Assembly (NCBI RefSeq): GCF_002305875.1 | Contig: NZ_CP022098.1 | Coordinates: 4,774,001-4,838,000 of the forward strand | Source of the DNA: Cystobacter fuscus | Lineage (GTDB): Bacteria > Myxococcota > Myxococcia > Myxococcales > Myxococcaceae | Length of the DNA stretch: 64,000 bases | Direction: 5' to 3' | In this document: positions 60,510 to 64,000 of the stretch, in pieces | How positions within the stretch are numbered: the first letter of the stretch is position 1 | How the letters are laid out: every line of letters begins with the position of its first letter | Translations under genes and position numbers: made by a program | Notes under the pieces: model-generated | Told to the model about the DNA's origin: nothing | What the model saw: only the letters and a program-made list of their open reading frames with translations | The model's database searches: none

Positions 60510-61457
60510 ATGTCGGCCGCACAAGACCTCCACGTTCCCGAACAGGCCCAGCCTCCCTCTCAATGGCTCTATCGCCAGGGAGATCTCGTCCTCGGGCCCC
60601 TGACCGGCCAACAGCTGGTGGACAAGCTCTACGCGGGAGGCATCACCGGCGACACCGAGGTGTCCTCGTCGGGCCCGAGTGGCTTCCGCAAGATCAAGGA
60701 TCTGGAGCCCTTCCAGCTGCACGTGGCCCAGGCGGTGGTGAAGCTGCGCGTGGAGGAGGAGGCCCGGGCCGCGCGGGCGCGCCGCAACCGGCAGCAGGCG
60801 GTGGCTGGCGCCATGACACTCGGTCTGTTCTCCGCGCTCGGCTTCGGCGCCTGGCAGCTCTCGCGCTACGCCGCCGTGTACCTGCCGGGTGGCGGCGAGG
60901 AGTTCTCCCTCCAGGTGGACCCGCCCGTCATCACCCCCGCGCGCCGCTCCATTCCCGAGGAGCTCTTCGACTACCCGGGCGAGCCCAAGCGCGCCCCGAC
61001 GCGCCCCGTCGAACCCGCGCCGGACAAGCCCGCCGCGGTGGACGCGCCCACGGGCGACAAGCCGCCAGAGAAGGTGGCCTCCGTGGAGCCCAAGCCGGGC
61101 CGCAAGAGCGGCGGCCGTCCCACGGGCCGTGTCTCCACGGACCCCGACGGCCTGTCCACCGAGGTCAACTACGACATGGGGGCCATCAACCGGGTGGTGA
61201 AGGCCCAGCAGGGCACGCTCAGCCACTGCTTCAAGGAAGAGGTCGAGCGCAGCCCGGGCTTCGCGGCCAAGGTGCCGCTGGAGTTCACCATCGGCAACGA
61301 CGGCCGGGTGGCGCAGCTGTGGATCGACAACCCCAAGCTCAAGAAGGGGCCGCTCTTCGACTGTCTGCTCGGCGAACTGAAGAAGTGGCCCTTCAAGGCC
61401 TACACGGGGGAGCGCGCCACGGTGAACCTGGCGTTCACCATCGGCAAGAAGCGCTAG
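60510..61457 (+). CDS. GYF_2-domain protein with AgmX/PglI-type C-terminus
   Basis: A 315-residue inner-membrane protein. The N-terminal GYF_2 domain (~17-70: QWLYRQGDLVLGPLTGQQLVDKLYAGGIT) is cytoplasmic. One transmembrane helix follows (~98-118, VAGAMTLGLFSALGFGAWQL), then a Pro-rich periplasmic linker (~150-215) and a TonB-like AgmX/PglI C-terminal domain (~220-315: INRVVKAQQGTLSHCFKEEVER, VPLEFTIGNDGRV, VNLAFTIGKK). Such proteins occur with adventurous gliding or energy-transducing complexes in Myxococcus. No TolQ/TolR-like genes are next to it. It is divergent from truA. Confidence 0.8.
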   Translation: MSAAQDLHVPEQAQPPSQWLYRQGDLVLGPLTGQQLVDKLYAGGITGDTEVSSSGPSGFRKIKDLEPFQLHVAQAVVKLRVEEEARAARARRNRQQAVAGAMTLGLFSALGFGAWQLSRYAAVYLPGGGEEFSLQVDPPVITPARRSIPEELFDYPGEPKRAPTRPVEPAPDKPAAVDAPTGDKPPEKVASVEPKPGRKSGGRPTGRVSTDPDGLSTEVNYDMGAINRVVKAQQGTLSHCFKEEVERSPGFAAKVPLEFTIGNDGRVAQLWIDNPKLKKGPLFDCLLGELKKWPFKAYTGERATVNLAFTIGKKR

Positions 61458-61512
61458 GGGGGCGGCGGGCCGCTTTTTTGCCCCTCCCGTCTTCCTGACG
61501 GATACAGGGTGC

Positions 61513-62145
61513 ATGCTCTCTGTAGCCGAAGCCGACATCGACAAGAAGGCCGCCTCCGTGCCCCCGGGCACCTTCCGCCACACCGTGCTCGTGGCCGCCA
61601 AGCGCTTCAAGTCCACCTGGGCGGAGCTGGGCAAGCTGCTCGTGCAGGTCAGGGACGAGAACCTCTGGGAGCCCTGGGGCTACGCCTCCTTCGAGGCCTA
61701 TTGCCTCAAGGAGCTGCACATCAAGAAGCAGACCGCGCTCAAGCTCACGCGCTCCTTCAGCTTCCTGGCCCGCCACGAGGACGCCGAGGAGGTGGCCCAG
61801 CCGGAATTCCCCCAGAAGGCCCCCCCCTTCGAGGTCATCGAGGTGCTCGCCGACGCCGAGGAGCGGGGCCAGCTCTCCCCCCAGGAGTACCGTTCACTCC
61901 GTGACAGCATCTGGGACGCCGACAAGCCCGTCAGCGAGCTGAAGCGGGAGGTGACCGAGCGCTTCCCCCGGCCCCCCCCGGAGCCCCCTCCGGAGGGCAT
62001 TCAGGTGAAGAAATTGGCCCAGATGGCGCGTAAGCTGGCGGCCGAAGTGTCCGGATGTCGGCGAGTCCCCCACGCCGTCGCTGAGCGGGCGAGCGCCCTG
62101 GCCCAGGATCTCGAGGAGTGCGCTTCGAGCGTGAATGACGCCTGA
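61513..62145 (+). CDS. conserved hypothetical helical protein
   Basis: A 210-residue protein of unknown function. It is mostly helical: a first domain (~20-110) with FRHTVLVAAKRFKSTWAELGKLLVQVRDENLWEPWGYASFEAYC, somewhat like regulatory or ParB-associated helical proteins, a Pro-rich linker (PRPPPEPPPEG ~155-165), and a C-terminal helix pair with Cys. No signal peptide or catalytic motif. It lies between the AgmX-type gene and clpX on the same strand, 55 bases after the former. No function should be assumed. Confidence 0.68.
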   Translation: MLSVAEADIDKKAASVPPGTFRHTVLVAAKRFKSTWAELGKLLVQVRDENLWEPWGYASFEAYCLKELHIKKQTALKLTRSFSFLARHEDAEEVAQPEFPQKAPPFEVIEVLADAEERGQLSPQEYRSLRDSIWDADKPVSELKREVTERFPRPPPEPPPEGIQVKKLAQMARKLAAEVSGCRRVPHAVAERASALAQDLEECASSVNDA

Positions 62146-62351
62146 ACGAGTGTTACTCAACGCTGACCTCGTCCAGCGGTGCACAAGCCGATGGGCGCCA
62201 CATTCGGGATGGGCTTCCTGTGGATTCGGGAGGCGCCTATATTTCGCTCGACGGTTGTTCGCGACGTGGGCAGCCGGGCGACTTGGGTGTGGTGAGGGTG
62301 TCGGCTAGGCAGGCTCCGGGGGACCGGGGTCGGTAGAACTCGGAGGCGGCA

Positions 62352-63629
62352 GTGAAGAAGGAGCACCACGTCAACCTGTCCTGCTCGTTCTGCGGCAAGT
62401 CGCAGCGCGAGGTCCGCAAGCTCATCGCGGGCCCCACGGTGTACATCTGCGACGAGTGCATCAAGCTGTGTAACGACATCATCGCGGACGAGAACGAACG
62501 CGAGGAGGGCAAGCCGCAGGTCAGCCTGCCCACGCCGATGGAGATCAAGGCGTTCCTCGACGACTACGTCATCGGCCAGGACCAGGCGAAGAAGGTCCTG
62601 TCGGTCGCCGTGTACAACCACTACAAGCGCATCTACCAGAAGAAGCCGGCGGCCCGGCCTCGTCCGGGGATGAAGCCCTCGGGCTCCGAGGACGTGGAGC
62701 TGAGCAAGAGCAACATCCTGCTCGTGGGCCCCACGGGCAGCGGCAAGACGCTGCTGGCCCAGTCGCTCGCGCGCTTCCTCAACGTTCCCTTCACCATCGC
62801 CGACGCCACCAGCCTCACCGAGGCCGGCTACGTGGGCGAGGACGTGGAGAACATCATCCAGAACCTGCTCCACAACGCCGACTACGACGTGGAGAAGGCG
62901 GCGCGCGGCATCGTCTATATCGACGAGATCGACAAGATCGCGCGCAAGGGTGACACGCCGAGCGCCACGCGCGACGTGGGCGGCGAGGGCGTGCAGCAGG
63001 CGCTCTTGAAGATCATCGAGGGCACGCGCGCCAACGTCACGCCGCGGGGTGGCAAGAAGTACAACCAGCAGGAGTACGTGCAGGTTGATACGACGAACAT
63101 CCTGTTCATCTGCGGCGGCGCCTTCCACGGCATCGACGGCGTCATCAAGCGCCGCGTGGGTGAGAAGGGCCTGGGCTTCGGCGCGAAGATCACCCACCGC
63201 GAGGAGCGCAGCGTGGGCGAGCTGCTCGCCATGGTGGAGCCGGAGGATCTGATGAAGTTCGGGATGATTCCCGAGTTCATCGGCCGTCTGCCGGTGGTGG
63301 CGACGCTCAACGACCTGAAGGAAGAGGATCTCATCACGATCCTCACCCAGCCCAAGAACGCCCTCATCAAGCAGTACCAGAAGCTCTTCGAGATGGAGAA
63401 GGTGAAGCTGACCTTCACCAAGGAAGCGCTCAAGGCGATCGCCCGCGAGGCCATGCGTCGCAACTCCGGAGCGCGCGGCCTGCGCGCCATCCTCGAGGAC
63501 GCCATGCTCGACATCATGTACGACGTGCCGTACCGGGACGGCGTGAAGGAGTGCAAGATCACCGAGACGGTGGTGACCAAGCACGACGCGCCCCAACTGG
63601 TGCTGGAGAAGGAAAAGAAGTCGGCGTGA
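62352..63629 (+). CDS. clpX: ClpX, ATP-binding subunit of ClpXP protease
   Basis: A 425-residue AAA+ unfoldase, nearly full family length. The N-terminal zinc domain has Cys11, Cys14, Cys33 and Cys36. The AAA core has Walker A GPTGSGKT (126-133), Walker [11 protein letters not shown], the pore loop GYVGEDVE and a sensor 2 GARGLR. The IGF-like loop that docks on ClpP falls around LGFGAKI. It unfolds substrates for ClpP in the cytoplasm. The GTG start at 62352 has GGAGG about 6 bases upstream. clpP is not in the window. The 206 bases upstream have an AT-rich spot (CCTATATTTCG near 62238), a possible promoter. Confidence 0.96.
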   Translation: MKKEHHVNLSCSFCGKSQREVRKLIAGPTVYICDECIKLCNDIIADENEREEGKPQVSLPTPMEIKAFLDDYVIGQDQAKKVLSVAVYNHYKRIYQKKPAARPRPGMKPSGSEDVELSKSNILLVGPTGSGKTLLAQSLARFLNVPFTIADATSLTEAGYVGEDVENIIQNLLHNADYDVEKAARGIVYIDEIDKIARKGDTPSATRDVGGEGVQQALLKIIEGTRANVTPRGGKKYNQQEYVQVDTTNILFICGGAFHGIDGVIKRRVGEKGLGFGAKITHREERSVGELLAMVEPEDLMKFGMIPEFIGRLPVVATLNDLKEEDLITILTQPKNALIKQYQKLFEMEKVKLTFTKEALKAIAREAMRRNSGARGLRAILEDAMLDIMYDVPYRDGVKECKITETVVTKHDAPQLVLEKEKKSA

Positions 63630-63651
63630 GTGTCCGCCAGGGCCTCCCTTG

Positions 63652-63673
63652 CCTCTCCCCTTCCGGGGGGAGG
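63652..63673 (+). terminator. possible hairpin after clpX
   Basis: CCTCTCCCC-TTCC-GGGGGGAGG forms a 9-bp stem (one G-T pair) with a 4-base loop, 22 bases after the clpX stop codon. There is no T-run. Confidence 0.45.
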
Positions 63674-63809
63674 AGGGCGGGGGAGTGTCCCGGGCGATTG
63701 TATCGCTCCCGCTTCATGGCCTCTTCGATTCTGTCCCGATTCTGAAAGAGCGCCGCCGCGGCAGATTGACCTCCGTGGGTGCGACTTCCGCACCTCGCTG
63801 GAGGCGGTC

Positions 63810-64000
63810 ATGGCTCGGAAGATCTGGTTCATCACGGGAATCTCGCGCGGTTTCGGCAAGGCGCTCGCCCAGGCGGTGTTGGCCCGGGGAGACGTCGTCA
63901 TCGGCACGACGCGCGATGGCGCGGCCGGGCTCGACGCGGGGGCGGGAGCGCTGCACGTGTTGCCGCTGGAGATCACGGACAAGGCGGCCATCGCGAGCTG
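63810..64000 (+). CDS. short-chain dehydrogenase/reductase, N-terminal part (partial)
   Basis: Only the first 63 residues are in the window; the gene continues past its end. The start shows the SDR cofactor-binding fold: WFITGISRGFGKALAQAVLARGD, with the TGxxxGxG-like glycine motif (TGISRGFG), and the following LEITDKAAI strand that contacts the adenine ring. It is an oxidoreductase using NAD(P); the catalytic Tyr-x3-Lys lies outside the window. GGAGG 6 bases before ATG 63810 supports the start. Confidence 0.85.
   Translation, partial: MARKIWFITGISRGFGKALAQAVLARGDVVIGTTRDGAAGLDAGAGALHVLPLEITDKAAIAS

Overview
The window looks like a chromosomal segment of a myxobacterium of the Cystobacter/Archangium/Stigmatella group. 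The evidence is the very high GC coding sequence, a MYXO-CTERM protein with DUF4215 repeats, a SitA/SitI-type lipoprotein toxin cassette, a Ser/Thr kinase-ATPase-histidine kinase fusion, an AgmX/PglI-type protein and a bacterial oxidosqualene cyclase of cycloartenol-synthase type. No tRNA, rRNA, CRISPR array or intact insertion sequence was seen.

Layout. 1-7.5 kb: the end of an RND efflux pump, a GT39-type glycosyltransferase and a 1,758-residue hybrid sensor kinase. 7.5-11.6 kb: a PaaI-type thioesterase, then a SitA-like toxin and its putative immunity gene bracketed by two 361-bp direct repeats, each a truncated IS1380-type transposase piece. 11.7-17.3 kb: an L,D-transpeptidase and, convergent with it, a CHAT-protease/STAND/16x WD40 protein whose frame is broken near the 5' end. 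17.7-24.1 kb: an alpha/beta-hydrolase lipoprotein, a TPR protein, and an OmpA-type porin paired with a cysteine-rich MYXO-CTERM protein. 24.2-34.5 kb: a tight four-gene minus-strand unit in transcription order FAD-monooxygenase/squalene-synthase fusion, cycloartenol-type cyclase, MMPL-family RND transporter and a short UvrA paralogue. The first two proteins could take farnesyl diphosphate to a protosterol, and the transporter may move the product. 34.9-40.9 kb: a small heat shock protein, a 2OG-Fe dioxygenase, an FBP-domain zinc protein, a thiaminase I-like lipoprotein, an acyl-CoA dehydrogenase-like enzyme and a carotenoid oxygenase. 41-49 kb: a TetR regulator, a six-PAS hybrid histidine kinase, a P1 peptidase, a 37-residue very basic peptide, a small lipoprotein and an AI-2E family permease. 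49-53.3 kb: an outer-membrane-like protein, a NarL/NarX-type two-component pair and a small lipoprotein.

53.4-56.1 kb holds four same-strand genes linked to sulfur chemistry: a CysO-like ubiquitin-fold carrier, a JAMM peptidase (Mec-like), a divergent APS kinase with a Lys/Ala-rich tail, and LarE. The APS kinase has its own recognisable promoter and terminator, so this is a neighbourhood rather than one operon. 56.3-59.6 kb: a ribbon-helix-helix protein with palindromic upstream repeats, and a metal module (MerC-domain protein and an SO_0444-type Cu/Zn permease, divergent from a His-rich protein). 59.6-64 kb: TruA, a GYF/AgmX-type protein, a conserved unknown, ClpX and the start of a short-chain dehydrogenase.

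The items most worth follow-up are the compact sterol unit with its unusual fusion, the repeat-flanked toxin/immunity cassette, the frame-broken CHAT-WD40 protein and the CysO/Mec-like, APS-kinase, LarE neighbourhood. All function calls rest on motif reading without database searches.
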